Assembly: GCF_017833415.1 (NCBI RefSeq) | Contig: NZ_JAFICC010000004.1 | Location: 186,001-250,000 of the forward strand | Direction of reading: 5' to 3' | DNA length: 64,000 bases | From: Flavobacterium sp. 1355 | Lineage (GTDB): Bacteria > Bacteroidota > Bacteroidia > Flavobacteriales > Flavobacteriaceae | Shown here: piece after piece, positions 17,813 through 29,355 of the stretch | How positions within the stretch are numbered: the first letter of the stretch is position 1 | How the letters are laid out: each line of letters begins with the position of its first letter | Translations under genes and position numbers: made by a program | The notes under the pieces: generated by a model | The model's database searches: none | Seen by the model: the letters and a program-made list of their open reading frames with translations, nothing else | What the model was told of the DNA's origin: nothing

Positions 17813-19429
17813 ATGTCTGGAATATTAGCCGTTATTGGCAAAGGAAAAGACCCGCAGCTCGTGAGAGAGCTTTCTGCAAGAATGTCGCACCGCGGTCCCG
17901 ATGAAAGAGGTTATCATATCATGGAAAATGGCAGTATTATTTGCCATGAAAGCTTGTCAATCATAGATTTAGATTCGGGTAAGCAGCCTATTCAGGGCGC
18001 ACAAAAAGCCTGGATGGTTCATGATGGAGAAATTTACAATTACCAGGAATTAAAAAACGGAGTTTTAAAAGATTACAATTTCAGAACAAAATCAGATTCA
18101 GAAGTCATTGTGCATTTGTATGAGGAATTTGGATATGATTTTTGTAACAAATTAGATGGTGACTGGGCTTTTGTAATTATTGATGGTGACGATTATATTG
18201 CAAGCAGGGACCCTCTTGGCATAAAACCTTTATATTATGGTTTGGATGAAAGAGGAAGAATATATTTTTCTTCGGAAATGAAGCCAATTGCAGACCAGTG
18301 CAAAACATTTTCAACCTTTCCTCCCGGACATTATTATACCCCAAAAACAGGTTTTGTAAAATATTATCAGCCTGAATATGAAGATTACGAAAATGCAAAT
18401 AACGATCTTAAATTAACTGAAATAAGAGAAGCATTAACAGAAGCGGTACGTAAACGTCTGATGGGAGATTTACCTGTCGGGGTATTACTTTCCGGCGGCT
18501 TAGACTCTTCTTTGATATCTTCGATTGCGGCAAGATTACTAAAGGAATCAGGAAAAAAATTACAATCATTTTCAATTGGTTTAAATGCAGATACGCCTGA
18601 TAATAAAGTGGCGAGAAAAGCAGCTGAATTTTTAGGCACAGAACACCATGAAATTCATTTTTCTGTAAAAGAAGGAATTGAACTTTTGGATCAAATAATC
18701 CAGAACATCGAAACTTATGATATTATATCAGTAAGAGCAAGTGTTCCAATGTTTATATTGTCTAAAGCTATTGCTGACCAGGGAATAAAAGCGATACTTT
18801 CCGGAGAAGGTGCCGATGAAATATTTGGCGGACATTTGTATTTCAGAAACGCTCCGTCAACAGAAGAATTTCAAAAAGAAACAATAGAAAGAGTTCAGAA
18901 GTTATTTACAGCCGATTTATTGCGTGCAGATAAATCTACAATGGCAAATAGCATAGAGACAAGGATTCCGTTTTTAGATAAAAATTTCCTTGATACTACA
19001 ATGTTAATCAAGCCAGAGGAAAAACAGCCTAAAACATATGACGGAATTGAAAAATATATTCTAAGAAAAGCATTTGATACTCCGGAAGACCCTTATTTGC
19101 CATCGGAAGTCTTATGGCGCCAGAAAGAGCAATTTTCTGATGGAGTAGGATATAACTGGATCGATGAATTAATTGAATATTGCGCAACTCAGGTATCAGA
19201 TGAGCAATTGGAAGGAGCTGCAGCAGAATTTCCATATAACTCACCAACCACAAAAGAAGCTTATTTGTACCGATCGATTTTTCACAAATATTATCCACAG
19301 GTCAGTGCGGCACAAACCGTGCGAAAATGGATTCCAAAATGGCAGGAAAACCAGGATCCAAGCGGAAGAGCAAATGCAGCCCATTTAAAAGCAGATATAA
19401 AAATTGCAAAATCAGGTGTAGCAGTTTAG
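17813..19429 (+). CDS. AsnB-like synthetase with a degenerate glutaminase site
   Basis: A 538-residue paralog of the preceding asnB, collinear over both domains. The start reads MSGILAV: codon 2 is TCT (Ser), so the nucleophilic Cys of class II amidotransferases is missing. The glutamine-binding Arg is Ser (HESLSIID, residue 47), and the oxyanion-hole Asn is Asp (VHDGEIYN, residue 71). HRGPD is kept. The synthetase half looks fully functional: LSGGLDSS near residue 226, GEGADEIFGGH and KEQFSDGVGYNW. It should still activate a carboxylate with ATP, but with free ammonia or another nucleophile, or ammonia from a partner. No other start codon would restore a Cys. Confidence 0.9.
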   Translation: MSGILAVIGKGKDPQLVRELSARMSHRGPDERGYHIMENGSIICHESLSIIDLDSGKQPIQGAQKAWMVHDGEIYNYQELKNGVLKDYNFRTKSDSEVIVHLYEEFGYDFCNKLDGDWAFVIIDGDDYIASRDPLGIKPLYYGLDERGRIYFSSEMKPIADQCKTFSTFPPGHYYTPKTGFVKYYQPEYEDYENANNDLKLTEIREALTEAVRKRLMGDLPVGVLLSGGLDSSLISSIAARLLKESGKKLQSFSIGLNADTPDNKVARKAAEFLGTEHHEIHFSVKEGIELLDQIIQNIETYDIISVRASVPMFILSKAIADQGIKAILSGEGADEIFGGHLYFRNAPSTEEFQKETIERVQKLFTADLLRADKSTMANSIETRIPFLDKNFLDTTMLIKPEEKQPKTYDGIEKYILRKAFDTPEDPYLPSEVLWRQKEQFSDGVGYNWIDELIEYCATQVSDEQLEGAAAEFPYNSPTTKEAYLYRSIFHKYYPQVSAAQTVRKWIPKWQENQDPSGRANAAHLKADIKIAKSGVAV

Positions 19430-19461
19430 AAACTAAATCTGTTTTTAACATATAATTTATT

Positions 19462-19503
19462 AAAAAACCGAAATACATTTAAGATGTTATTTCGGTTTTT
19501 TTT
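19462..19503 (+). terminator. Terminator after the AsnB paralog
   Basis: Thirteen-base stem AAAAAACCGAAAT / ATTTCGGTTTTTT followed by further T residues. Confidence 0.85.
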
Positions 19504-19620
19504 GTGCTATTTTTATTTTTAGAATTGGAATTTAAAGAATTTTGAATTTAAATTGGATTTTGTGTTAATAACTTAAGTGCTTTAAGTCAGATTTTAATGG
19601 GTATATAGTCCGCGTTTTTA

Positions 19621-19628
19621 TATATTTG
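19621..19628 (+). promoter_or_regulatory. -7 element for gyrB
   Basis: TATATTTG, an exact TAnnTTTG match, 38 bases before the gyrB ATG. No obvious -33 TTTG. Confidence 0.45.
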
Positions 19629-19636
19629 CGTGTTAG

Positions 19637-21607
<1,971 letters not shown>

Positions 21608-21627
21608 ATTATAAAATTAATAATTCT

Positions 21628-21674
21628 AATTCGTTTAATTGTTTAAATTTACTAAACAATTAAACGAATTTTTT
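21628..21674 (+). terminator. Terminator after gyrB
   Basis: Perfect 18-base stem (21628-21645 with 21653-21670), 7-base loop, followed by a T-run. Confidence 0.9.
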
Positions 21675-21717
21675 GTTTAAGATATAAAGTTAATTAATAA
21701 CCGATAAAGTATAAAAT

Positions 21718-22653
21718 ATGAAAGTTACCATTGTAGGAGCAGGAAATGTTGGAGCTACATGTGCTGATGTTATTTCTTATAGAGGAATTGCAAGCGAAGT
21801 AGTATTGTTGGATATTAAAGAAGGTTTTGCCGAAGGGAAAGCACTGGATATTACACAATGTGCTACAAATACAGGTTTTAATACCAAAGTATCCGGAGTA
21901 ACCAATGATTATTCTAAAACTGCTGGAAGCGATGTAGTAGTAATTACATCAGGAATTCCAAGAAAACCAGGAATGACACGTGAAGAATTAATAGGTATTA
22001 ATGCAGGAATTGTTAAGGGAGTTGCTGAAAATGTACTGAAATATTCACCAGATACAATTATTGTTGTTGTTTCTAACCCAATGGATACTATGACGTATCT
22101 GGCCCTAAAATCTACCGGATTGCCAAAAAACAGAATTATAGGTATGGGAGGAGCTTTAGACAGTTCTCGTTTTAGAACTTATTTATCTTTAGCACTTGAT
22201 AAACCTGCAAATGATATTTCAGCAATGGTTATTGGCGGACATGGTGATACTACAATGATTCCATTAACACGTCTGGCATCATATAATGGTATTCCGGTAA
22301 CAGAATTCCTTTCAGAAGAAGTATTACAAAAAGTAGCTGCTGATACTATGGTAGGCGGGGCAACTCTTACAGGTCTTTTAGGAACTTCTGCATGGTATGC
22401 GCCCGGAGCTTCTGTAGCCTATCTTGTAGATAGTATTTTAAATGACCAGAAAAAAATGATTGCATGTTCTGTTTTCGTAGAAGGAGAATATGGGCAAAAC
22501 GATATATGTATAGGAGTCCCATGTATAATTGGTAAAAACGGAGTTGAAGAAATTCTTGATATTAAATTAAATGATCAGGAGAAAGCTTTGTTTGCTAAAA
22601 GTGCAGATGCCGTTAGAGGTATGAATGACGCTCTAAAATCAATTTTAGCATAA
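21718..22653 (+). CDS. mdh: Malate dehydrogenase (LDH-like type)
   Basis: A 311-residue NAD-dependent enzyme that interconverts malate and oxaloacetate in the citric acid cycle. It shows the dinucleotide loop VGAGNVGAT at residues 6-14, LLDIKEGFAEGKALD, SGIPRKPGMTREEL with the dicarboxylate-binding arginines that separate malate from lactate dehydrogenases, VVSNPMDTMTYL and catalytic His175 in IGGHGDTT. Length and motifs match the bacterial LDH-like MDH clade. It has its own terminator. No strong promoter pattern was found in the 43 bases behind the gyrB terminator. Confidence 0.96.
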   Translation: MKVTIVGAGNVGATCADVISYRGIASEVVLLDIKEGFAEGKALDITQCATNTGFNTKVSGVTNDYSKTAGSDVVVITSGIPRKPGMTREELIGINAGIVKGVAENVLKYSPDTIIVVVSNPMDTMTYLALKSTGLPKNRIIGMGGALDSSRFRTYLSLALDKPANDISAMVIGGHGDTTMIPLTRLASYNGIPVTEFLSEEVLQKVAADTMVGGATLTGLLGTSAWYAPGASVAYLVDSILNDQKKMIACSVFVEGEYGQNDICIGVPCIIGKNGVEEILDIKLNDQEKALFAKSADAVRGMNDALKSILA

Positions 22654-22673
22654 TGAAATTGGTAAAAAAAAGA

Positions 22674-22702
22674 TAAGGCTGCACTTTTGCAGTCTTTTTT
22701 TT
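22674..22702 (+). terminator. Terminator after mdh
   Basis: Stem AGGCTGCA / TGCAGTCT with a 4-base loop and a run of eight T. Confidence 0.8.
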
Positions 22703-22745
22703 GAGATTAATTAATAAATAAATTGGTTAATCTTTTCGTAAATTA

Positions 22746-22753
22746 TATATTTG
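22746..22753 (+). promoter_or_regulatory. -7 element for secDF
   Basis: TATATTTG, an exact TAnnTTTG match. It implies a leader of about 120 bases before the secDF ATG. No good -33 element. Confidence 0.4.
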
Positions 22754-22879
22754 CTCGGTTTAAAAAAAATGTTGTAATTCGTGATCTAGTTTTTTTGTTT
22801 TAAAAAAATCTGTCAGGGCTTATTTTATGGCACTTTAAAACAAAAACAAACAATAAAACATAATTAATTTTTAGTAATA

Positions 22880-25867
22880 ATGCAGAATAAAGGACTTATT
22901 AAATTTTTCGCAATTCTATTTGCATTGGTAAGTATTTACCAACTTTCGTTCACTTACCTGGCAAGCAATGTCAAAAGTGAGGCTAAAGCTTTTGCAGGAG
23001 ATAATCCTGATAAAGAGCTAAAATATTTAGATTCTATTGGTAAAGTAGAGGTGCTAAATCTTGGTTTTACGAGTTTTACTTACGATGAAGTAAAAAACAA
23101 ACAAATCAATAAAGGTCTTGACTTAGAAGGAGGAATCAACGTTATTCTTCAAATTTCTATTAAAGACGTTTTAAAAGGATTAGCAAACAATTCTAAAAAT
23201 CCGGTATTTAATAAATCATTAGCCGACGCGACTGCAAATTTAGAAGGTAATAAATCTTATTTAGATAAATTTTTTGAAGCCTTTGATGCAAATTCAAACG
23301 GAACAACAAAATTGGCTTCTCCGGAAATTTTTGCTAACAGAAATTTACAAGGTGAAGGTGGTATTGCTTTTGAAATGACCGATGCTCAAGCTCAAAAAAT
23401 AATCAGAAAAAAAGTTGATGAGTCAATCGAAAGTGCTTACAAAGTACTAAGAGAGCGTATCGATAAATTTGGTGTAACACAGCCAAATATCCAAAAACTG
23501 GGTGCTACAGGAAGAATCTTAGTTGAACTTCCAGGTGCAAAAGATGTAGACAGAATTAAAAAATTATTAGGTGGAAAAGCTCAGTTAGAGTTTTGGGAAA
23601 CTTATAAGATTGAAGAAATCGGAAACTTTTTGGTATCGGCTAACGAAGCTTTAAAGAAAACTGAAATCAAAAAAACAGAAACTAAAACAGTTGCTAAAGA
23701 TTCATTAAATGCTTTATTGACTGATACTAAAGATTCAACTGAAGCTAAAAAAGGAAATAACCCATTGTTTGACAAAATTGTTATGCAGGGTGGTGGACCA
23801 ATTTTAGGTTATTTTGCACCAAAAGATACTGCAACTATTAATTCTTATCTTAAAAGACCTGAGATTAGAGTTTTATTAGGTGCTGATCAGCACTATGCAA
23901 AATTTGTATGGAGCAAACCAACTACTATATCTGGAGCTACTGCAAAAGATCCAAAAGCAAAAGATCTTGAAGTAGTTGAATTATATGCATTAAAAGGAAA
24001 CAGAGACAATATCCCGGCAATGAATGGTGGTCTTGTTACTGATGCCAAAGATACTTTTGACCAAATGGGTAAACCAGCTGTTTCTATGCAAATGAACAGT
24101 CAGGGAGCTAAAGTTTGGGAAGAATTGACAGGAAGAGCTTATAATCAAAAAAGCTACATCGCTATTGTTTTAGATAATATCGTTTATTCTGCGCCAGGTG
24201 TTACAAGCGGACCAATTGCTGGAGGAAGATCTGAAATTACAGGTTCTTTTGATGTAGCTGAAACTAAAGATTTAGCAAACGTATTAAATGCAGGTAAATT
24301 ACCGGCTTCTGCAGATATTATTCAATCAACAGTTGTAGGACCATCTTTAGGTCAGGCTGCAATTGATGCAGGAACAATCTCTTCTGTATTAGGATTTTTA
24401 TTAGTTTGTTTATGGATGGTATTCTATTATGGTAAAGCAGGTTGGTATGCTAACCTTGCCTTATTATTGAACTTACTTTTCTTATTTGGAATTATGGCTA
24501 GTTTTGGTTTTGTATTAACATTACCAGGTATCGCAGGTATCGTATTAACATTAGGTACAGCGGTAGATGCCAACATTATTATATTTGAAAGAGCAAAAGA
24601 AGAATTACGTGATGGTAAATCGCTGGCTGAAGCAGTAGCTGCATCTTACGGATGGCATGGTGCAATGCGTTCGATTATTGATGCAAACGTTACTCACGTT
24701 TTAACTGGAGCAATTTTATTTATTTTCGGAACTGGACCTATCAAAGGATTTGCATTAACATTGCTTATTGGTATCATAACTTCTATGTTTACCTCAATCT
24801 TTATTGCGAGAATCTTTATCGATAGAAATATTGCAGGAAAAGGTGATTTGACTTTTTCTACAAACATTACTAAAAACTGGTTTACAAATTTCCACTTCGA
24901 TTTCATCAAAATCAAAAAGTTTACTTATATTTTCTCTTCTATTGTAGTTGTAGTAAGTTTAATTTCTATCTTTTTCGTTAACGGATTAGATCAGGGTGTT
25001 GATTTCGTTGGAGGTAGAACTTTCCAGGTTAAATTTGAAAAACCAGTTGATGCAACTGTAGTTTCAGATGAATTATCTGCTGCTTTTGGAACTCCGGTTG
25101 AGGCTAAAATTTTAGGTGATGATGATCAGTTAAAAATTACAACTAAATACAAAATCCAGGAAGATGGAGTAGCAGTTGACGAAGAGGTGAATCAAAAACT
25201 TTACAAGGCATTAGCTAAGTATTATCCAAATACTACTTATGAAAAGTTTACTAATACTTATGACGGTAAAACGGTTGGAGTATTACAAGCTTCTAAAGTT
25301 GGAGCTTCTATTTCTGAGGATATCAAAACAAACTCTTACTGGGCAGTTTTAGGAGCTATGGCAGCAATCTTCTTATACTTAATGATATCTTTCCGTAAAT
25401 GGCAATATTCATTAGGTGCGATTGCAGCTGTTGCGCATGACGTTATCTTCGTATTAGGAATTTACTCTTTATGTTATAAATTCATGCCTTTCCACATGGA
25501 AATGGATCAGCACTTTATTGCGGCGATTCTTACTGTAATCGGTTACTCTATGAATGATACTGTAATTGTATTTGACAGAATCAGAGAGTTTATCATCGGA
25601 AACCGTAAAGGAAGTTTTGAAGATATTGTAAATGCTTCTATTAATACTACATTATCAAGAACATTGAATACTTCATTAATGATGATCATTGTATTATTAA
25701 CAATGTTTATTTTTGGTGGAGAATCAATTAGAGGATTTATCTTTGCAATGTTAGTTGGTATTATTGTAGGTACTTATTCTTCATTATTTATTGCAACACC
25801 AGTATTGGTTGATACGATTTCTAAAGATGATAAACACACGATTGAAGATAAACATAATAAGGCTTAA
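22880..25867 (+). CDS. secDF: Fused protein translocase subunit SecDF
   Basis: A 995-residue RND-type inner membrane protein that uses the proton gradient to complete Sec export on the periplasmic side. The SecD half has LDLEGGINVILQ, the P1 domain, PAVSMQMNSQGAKVWEELTGR, then six TM helices with GIAGIVLTLGTAVDANIIIFERAKEEL. The SecF half begins near residue 690 with NGLDQGVDFVGGRTF and ends with TVIGYSMNDTVIVFDRIREF. A lysine-rich insertion near residues 265-305 lies inside the first periplasmic domain. Fusion of SecD and SecF is usual in Bacteroidota. It is monocistronic, ending in a perfect terminator. Confidence 0.96.
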   Translation: MQNKGLIKFFAILFALVSIYQLSFTYLASNVKSEAKAFAGDNPDKELKYLDSIGKVEVLNLGFTSFTYDEVKNKQINKGLDLEGGINVILQISIKDVLKGLANNSKNPVFNKSLADATANLEGNKSYLDKFFEAFDANSNGTTKLASPEIFANRNLQGEGGIAFEMTDAQAQKIIRKKVDESIESAYKVLRERIDKFGVTQPNIQKLGATGRILVELPGAKDVDRIKKLLGGKAQLEFWETYKIEEIGNFLVSANEALKKTEIKKTETKTVAKDSLNALLTDTKDSTEAKKGNNPLFDKIVMQGGGPILGYFAPKDTATINSYLKRPEIRVLLGADQHYAKFVWSKPTTISGATAKDPKAKDLEVVELYALKGNRDNIPAMNGGLVTDAKDTFDQMGKPAVSMQMNSQGAKVWEELTGRAYNQKSYIAIVLDNIVYSAPGVTSGPIAGGRSEITGSFDVAETKDLANVLNAGKLPASADIIQSTVVGPSLGQAAIDAGTISSVLGFLLVCLWMVFYYGKAGWYANLALLLNLLFLFGIMASFGFVLTLPGIAGIVLTLGTAVDANIIIFERAKEELRDGKSLAEAVAASYGWHGAMRSIIDANVTHVLTGAILFIFGTGPIKGFALTLLIGIITSMFTSIFIARIFIDRNIAGKGDLTFSTNITKNWFTNFHFDFIKIKKFTYIFSSIVVVVSLISIFFVNGLDQGVDFVGGRTFQVKFEKPVDATVVSDELSAAFGTPVEAKILGDDDQLKITTKYKIQEDGVAVDEEVNQKLYKALAKYYPNTTYEKFTNTYDGKTVGVLQASKVGASISEDIKTNSYWAVLGAMAAIFLYLMISFRKWQYSLGAIAAVAHDVIFVLGIYSLCYKFMPFHMEMDQHFIAAILTVIGYSMNDTVIVFDRIREFIIGNRKGSFEDIVNASINTTLSRTLNTSLMMIIVLLTMFIFGGESIRGFIFAMLVGIIVGTYSSLFIATPVLVDTISKDDKHTIEDKHNKA

Positions 25868-25894
25868 TTTAAACCTTATAGTTTTATATAACAG

Positions 25895-25925
25895 AAAGAT
25901 CCAGTGAAAGCTGGATCTTTTTTTT
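25895..25925 (+). terminator. Terminator after secDF
   Basis: Perfect 10-base stem AAAGATCCAG / CTGGATCTTT, 6-base loop, T-run. Confidence 0.9.
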
Positions 25926-25953
25926 ATGCTTATATTTAACTTAAAAAGTATAT

Positions 25954-26565
25954 ATGAGAAGATGTTTACTATTGACTTTATTTTCTTTTTTGGTTCTTAC
26001 TTCAGTGTATGGGCAATATCCGGGTAAATTCATTATTGGTTTTAATTATGGATTTGGGAATGAGTTTAAAAATAAGGATTATATCTTCGATAATCATTTT
26101 TACAAATTTGAAATCTATTATAACTTAAAAGAAAATAGAAACTTTCAGTATCAAATCCTTTTGCAGCCTGAAATTAATTTTGCCAAACACAAATTGTTGA
26201 ATTTATATTTTGTGAAACCGGAAACCGCTGATTTTGAAGAAAAGAGACTCGTATATACACAATTAAAAAATGTTCGTGAATATGTGTTAAATATAGGCTT
26301 TTTGGTAAGGAAACCCATAAATGAGAAGCTCTCGGTTTATGCTTTGGGAAGTATTGGTCCTATGATTACAGATACAGAAACAGAACGAATGTCTGAGGGG
26401 TTTGCTTTTGCAGATGTTTTAGCAATTGGTTTCTGTATAAAAGTGCTAAGATTTCAGCTTGATATCCGTCCGGGCATCAGACATGTTTCAAATGCGGGAT
26501 TAGGTAATTCTAATGCAGGATATAATACAAAGAATATTGAATTTGGAATTTCTTATTGCCTATAA
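25954..26565 (+). CDS. PagL-like lipid A deacylase / acyloxyacyl hydrolase family outer-membrane protein
   Basis: A 203-residue protein with a signal peptide (cleavage after VYGQ, about residue 21) and an eight-strand type barrel pattern. Near the C-terminus it has IRHVSNAGLGNSNAGYN, the H-x-S-N-A...N-x-G motif of PagL. PagL removes the 3-O-acyl chain of lipid A using a His-Ser-Glu triad. Here His177 and Ser179 are clear, and Glu196 in NIEFGISY is a possible third member, though its spacing is longer than in Pseudomonas PagL. Activity in this organism is inferred. The gene has its own unit between two hairpins. Confidence 0.7.
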   Translation: MRRCLLLTLFSFLVLTSVYGQYPGKFIIGFNYGFGNEFKNKDYIFDNHFYKFEIYYNLKENRNFQYQILLQPEINFAKHKLLNLYFVKPETADFEEKRLVYTQLKNVREYVLNIGFLVRKPINEKLSVYALGSIGPMITDTETERMSEGFAFADVLAIGFCIKVLRFQLDIRPGIRHVSNAGLGNSNAGYNTKNIEFGISYCL

Positions 26566-26568
26566 AAA

Positions 26569-26598
26569 AACACCCGGTAATTTTAATTACCGGGTGTT
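26569..26598. terminator. Bidirectional terminator between the PagL-like gene and lgt
   Basis: Perfect 14-base stem AACACCCGGTAATT / AATTACCGGGTGTT with a 2-base loop, A-rich before and T-rich after. It serves the convergent genes on both strands. Confidence 0.85.
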
Positions 26599-26618
26599 CT
26601 ATATTTATGTTGCAATTA

Positions 26619-27551
26619 TTATGAAGTTGCTAAAGGATTTCTTTTGGCTCTTATAATGAAAAAAGCGCCGATAATTATAAAAGGTATGCTTAGCCATTGC
26701 CCGGTGGAGAATAAGCCTAATTCACTTTCAATACCACCTTGACTTTCTTTTACGAACTCTACTATAAATCGTACTACAAATAAGAGTACAAGAAATAACC
26801 CAAATAAATAGCCTGATCTTAATCTTGCATTTGTTTTCCAGTACAAAAAGAATAAAATAGCGAATACAAAAATGTAACAGAAAGCTTCATACAATTGAGT
26901 AGGATGTTTTGCCGGAACTGTGGCTAATAAATCTGCAAATTTCGGATCTGTTGCAATTGCTGTATAAGCGTCTTTTGGATTTGGAATATTAGTAGCATTT
27001 ACGGCTTCGGCTTTGCTAAATTTATCATGCAAAAAACGAATGCCAAATGCCGAAGCAGTTTCATGGCCAATAATTTCTGAGTTAAAAAAGTTTCCTAAAC
27101 GTACAAAAATTGCACCACTCGCAACTGGAATAACAACTCTGTCCAAAATCCATAAAAGTGGACGTTTTAAGATAATTTTGCTGTAGTAATACATTGCTAT
27201 AATGATAGCAATGGCAGCACCGTGGCTTGCTAATCCCTGAAATCCTGTGAATTCGAATTTAGGTTCAAATTTAAATGGAAGGAAGATTTCAAGTAAATGA
27301 TTTCTAAAATATTCCCAATCGTAAAATAAAACATGTCCCAGACGTGCGCCGATTAAAGTAGCTAAAACGGTCCAGACGAATAAAGAATCTAATTTATCAA
27401 TTGATTCGTTTTCGCGTTCAAAAATCTTCTTCATTAAGAACCATCCAAGGCCAAAAGCGATTACGAACATTAAACTGTAGTAGCGAATCATAAAAAATCC
27501 TAAATCAATTCCTTCAGAAGGATTCCAAATGATATTTAAGGCGTGTGTCAT
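26619..27551 (-). CDS. lgt: Prolipoprotein diacylglyceryl transferase
   Basis: A 310-residue polytopic inner membrane enzyme that transfers diacylglycerol from phosphatidylglycerol to the lipobox cysteine of prolipoproteins. Seven hydrophobic segments are visible. Family signatures include IGARLGHVLFYDW, GLASHGAAI with the essential histidine, VRLGNFFNSEIIGHET (usual GR-x-GNF-x-N-x-E-x-x-G) and HPTQLYEA. An insertion of about 25 residues after FLHDKFSKAEA is common in Flavobacteria. It lies 63 bases downstream of yidD on the same strand. This window itself encodes several substrate lipoproteins. Confidence 0.95.
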   Translation of the reverse strand: MTHALNIIWNPSEGIDLGFFMIRYYSLMFVIAFGLGWFLMKKIFERENESIDKLDSLFVWTVLATLIGARLGHVLFYDWEYFRNHLLEIFLPFKFEPKFEFTGFQGLASHGAAIAIIIAMYYYSKIILKRPLLWILDRVVIPVASGAIFVRLGNFFNSEIIGHETASAFGIRFLHDKFSKAEAVNATNIPNPKDAYTAIATDPKFADLLATVPAKHPTQLYEAFCYIFVFAILFFLYWKTNARLRSGYLFGLFLVLLFVVRFIVEFVKESQGGIESELGLFSTGQWLSIPFIIIGAFFIIRAKRNPLATS

Positions 27552-27614
27552 ATGTTAATTTTTTAGTTTGTTGTAAAAATAAATATTTAAAACAGAGTAT
27601 ATCTTTATTTAAAG

Positions 27615-27854
27615 TTAATGTTTGTGCGAACATTTCTTTTCAGGGACAGGGTCATAGCCGGTTCTTCCCCAGGGATGACAGCTCAGGATTCGTTTTGTTC
27701 CTAAATACCCTCCATAAAATAATCCATGCATTTGCAGTGCCTGAATCATATAAGAAGAACACGTCGGTTCAAACCTGCAGCTTGCTGGTGTGAAAGGTGA
27801 AATCGCTGTCTGATAAAAGCGTACTAATAAAACAAATGGAGTGATTAATTTCAT
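27615..27854 (-). CDS. yidD: Membrane protein insertion efficiency factor YidD
   Basis: A 79-residue protein with the full family pattern: [48 protein letters not shown] and GYDPVP. YidD is a small amphipathic protein at the inner face of the membrane that assists YidC-dependent insertion. It is usually beside yidC/rpmH. Here it stands between cysS and lgt, 20 bases after cysS, so the three minus-strand genes probably form one operon. Confidence 0.93.
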   Translation of the reverse strand: MKLITPFVLLVRFYQTAISPFTPASCRFEPTCSSYMIQALQMHGLFYGGYLGTKRILSCHPWGRTGYDPVPEKKCSHKH

Positions 27855-27874
27855 AGTTTATTAGATTGGATGAT

Positions 27875-29353
27875 TTATATAGAAAAGCTTGTACCTTCTT
27901 TTCCGTCTTTTAATTGAATTCCTAAACCAATTAACTGGTCACGAATCTGATCAGAAAGCGCGAAGTTTTTATCGGCTCTGGCCTGATTTCTCATTCCGAT
28001 AAGCATATTAACAACACCTTCTAATTTATCATTATTACTGTCAGCAGCCTTTTCATCGCTTAAGCCTAAAACATCAAAAATAAAAGTATTAATTGCAGTT
28101 GTAAAGATTTTTAGATCCTCTGCAGAAATGGTTTCTTTTCCTTCTTTTAATAAATTGATATAGCGAACGGCTTCAAATAAATTTGCAATTAAAATTGGCG
28201 TATTAAAATCATCATTCATAGCATCGTAGCACAATTGTTTCCAGGATGCTATATCCAGAGAACTTGTTGCACTAGCAGAAATAGCAGGTAAAGTGTCAAC
28301 AGCTTCCATCAATCTTTTATATCCTTTTTCGGCAGCTATGATAGCATCATCAGAAAAATCTAAAATACTTCTATAATGAGCCTGTAACATAAAAAAACGG
28401 GTAACAGAAGCAGAAAAAGCTTTGCTCAGAATGTTATTATCTCCGCTTAAAATCTCGCCCGGCAAAATGTTATTGCCAGTTGATTTTGCCATTTTCTTTC
28501 CGTTTAAAGTAAGCATATTGGTATGCATCCAGTAATTTACCGGCGACTGACCAGTGCATGCTTCATTTTGTGCAATTTCACATTCATGGTGAGGGAATTT
28601 TAAATCCATTCCACCTCCGTGAATGTCAAAATGATTACCAAGATATTTAGTACTCATTGCAGTACATTCCAGATGCCATCCGGGAAAGCCATCGCTCCAG
28701 GGAGAAGGCCATCTCATAATATGTTCAGGTTCGGCTTTTTTCCAAAGCGCAAAATCCTGCGGGTTTCTTTTGTCTGATTGGCCATCCAGATCACGTGTAT
28801 TAGCAAGCATGTCTTCGATGTTTCTGCCGCTTAAAATTCCGTAATTGTTGGTTTCGTTATATTTAACTACATCAAAATAAACCGAGCCGTTGGCTTCATA
28901 GCCAATTCCGGTATCGATGATTTTTTTGATGATTTCAATCTGTTCTATAATATGCCCGGTAGCAGTTGGTTCAATACTTGGCGGAAGAAAATTGAATGAT
29001 TTTAAAATATCATGAAAATCTACCGTATAGCGCTGTACAACCTCCATAGGTTCTAACTGCTCTAAACGTGCTTTTTTTGCAATTTTATCTTCACCTTCGT
29101 CAACATCATCAACTATATGCCCTACATCAGTAATATTTCTTACATAACGAACTTTATAATCCAGATGAAGAAAATATCTAAAAATGACATCAAAGGACAT
29201 AAACGTCCTTACGTTTCCTAAATGTACGTTGCTATAAACTGTAGGACCGCAAACATACATTCCAACATTTCCTTCATGAATAGGGTTGAAACTTTCTTTT
29301 TCACCCGAAAGTGAGTTGTATATTTTTAGCGATTGTGAGTTGTATAAAGGCAT
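27875..29353 (-). CDS. cysS: Cysteinyl-tRNA synthetase
   Basis: A 492-residue class I synthetase. The HIGH-type motif is VHLGN in [19 protein letters not shown], whose cysteine helps bind zinc. GWHLECTAM and [11 protein letters not shown] supply the other metal ligands, and KMAKSTGN is the KMSKS loop in the form common in Bacteroidota. The C-terminal helical domain ([21 protein letters not shown]) recognises the tRNA. It heads the cysS-yidD-lgt run. A tandem 21-base duplication lies just upstream of its start. Confidence 0.96.
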   Translation of the reverse strand: MPLYNSQSLKIYNSLSGEKESFNPIHEGNVGMYVCGPTVYSNVHLGNVRTFMSFDVIFRYFLHLDYKVRYVRNITDVGHIVDDVDEGEDKIAKKARLEQLEPMEVVQRYTVDFHDILKSFNFLPPSIEPTATGHIIEQIEIIKKIIDTGIGYEANGSVYFDVVKYNETNNYGILSGRNIEDMLANTRDLDGQSDKRNPQDFALWKKAEPEHIMRWPSPWSDGFPGWHLECTAMSTKYLGNHFDIHGGGMDLKFPHHECEIAQNEACTGQSPVNYWMHTNMLTLNGKKMAKSTGNNILPGEILSGDNNILSKAFSASVTRFFMLQAHYRSILDFSDDAIIAAEKGYKRLMEAVDTLPAISASATSSLDIASWKQLCYDAMNDDFNTPILIANLFEAVRYINLLKEGKETISAEDLKIFTTAINTFIFDVLGLSDEKAADSNNDKLEGVVNMLIGMRNQARADKNFALSDQIRDQLIGLGIQLKDGKEGTSFSI

Positions 29354-29355
29354 TG

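Noticed and set aside
27545..27793. Plus-strand 82-codon frame
   Set aside because: It lies antisense to yidD, whose family motifs are complete.
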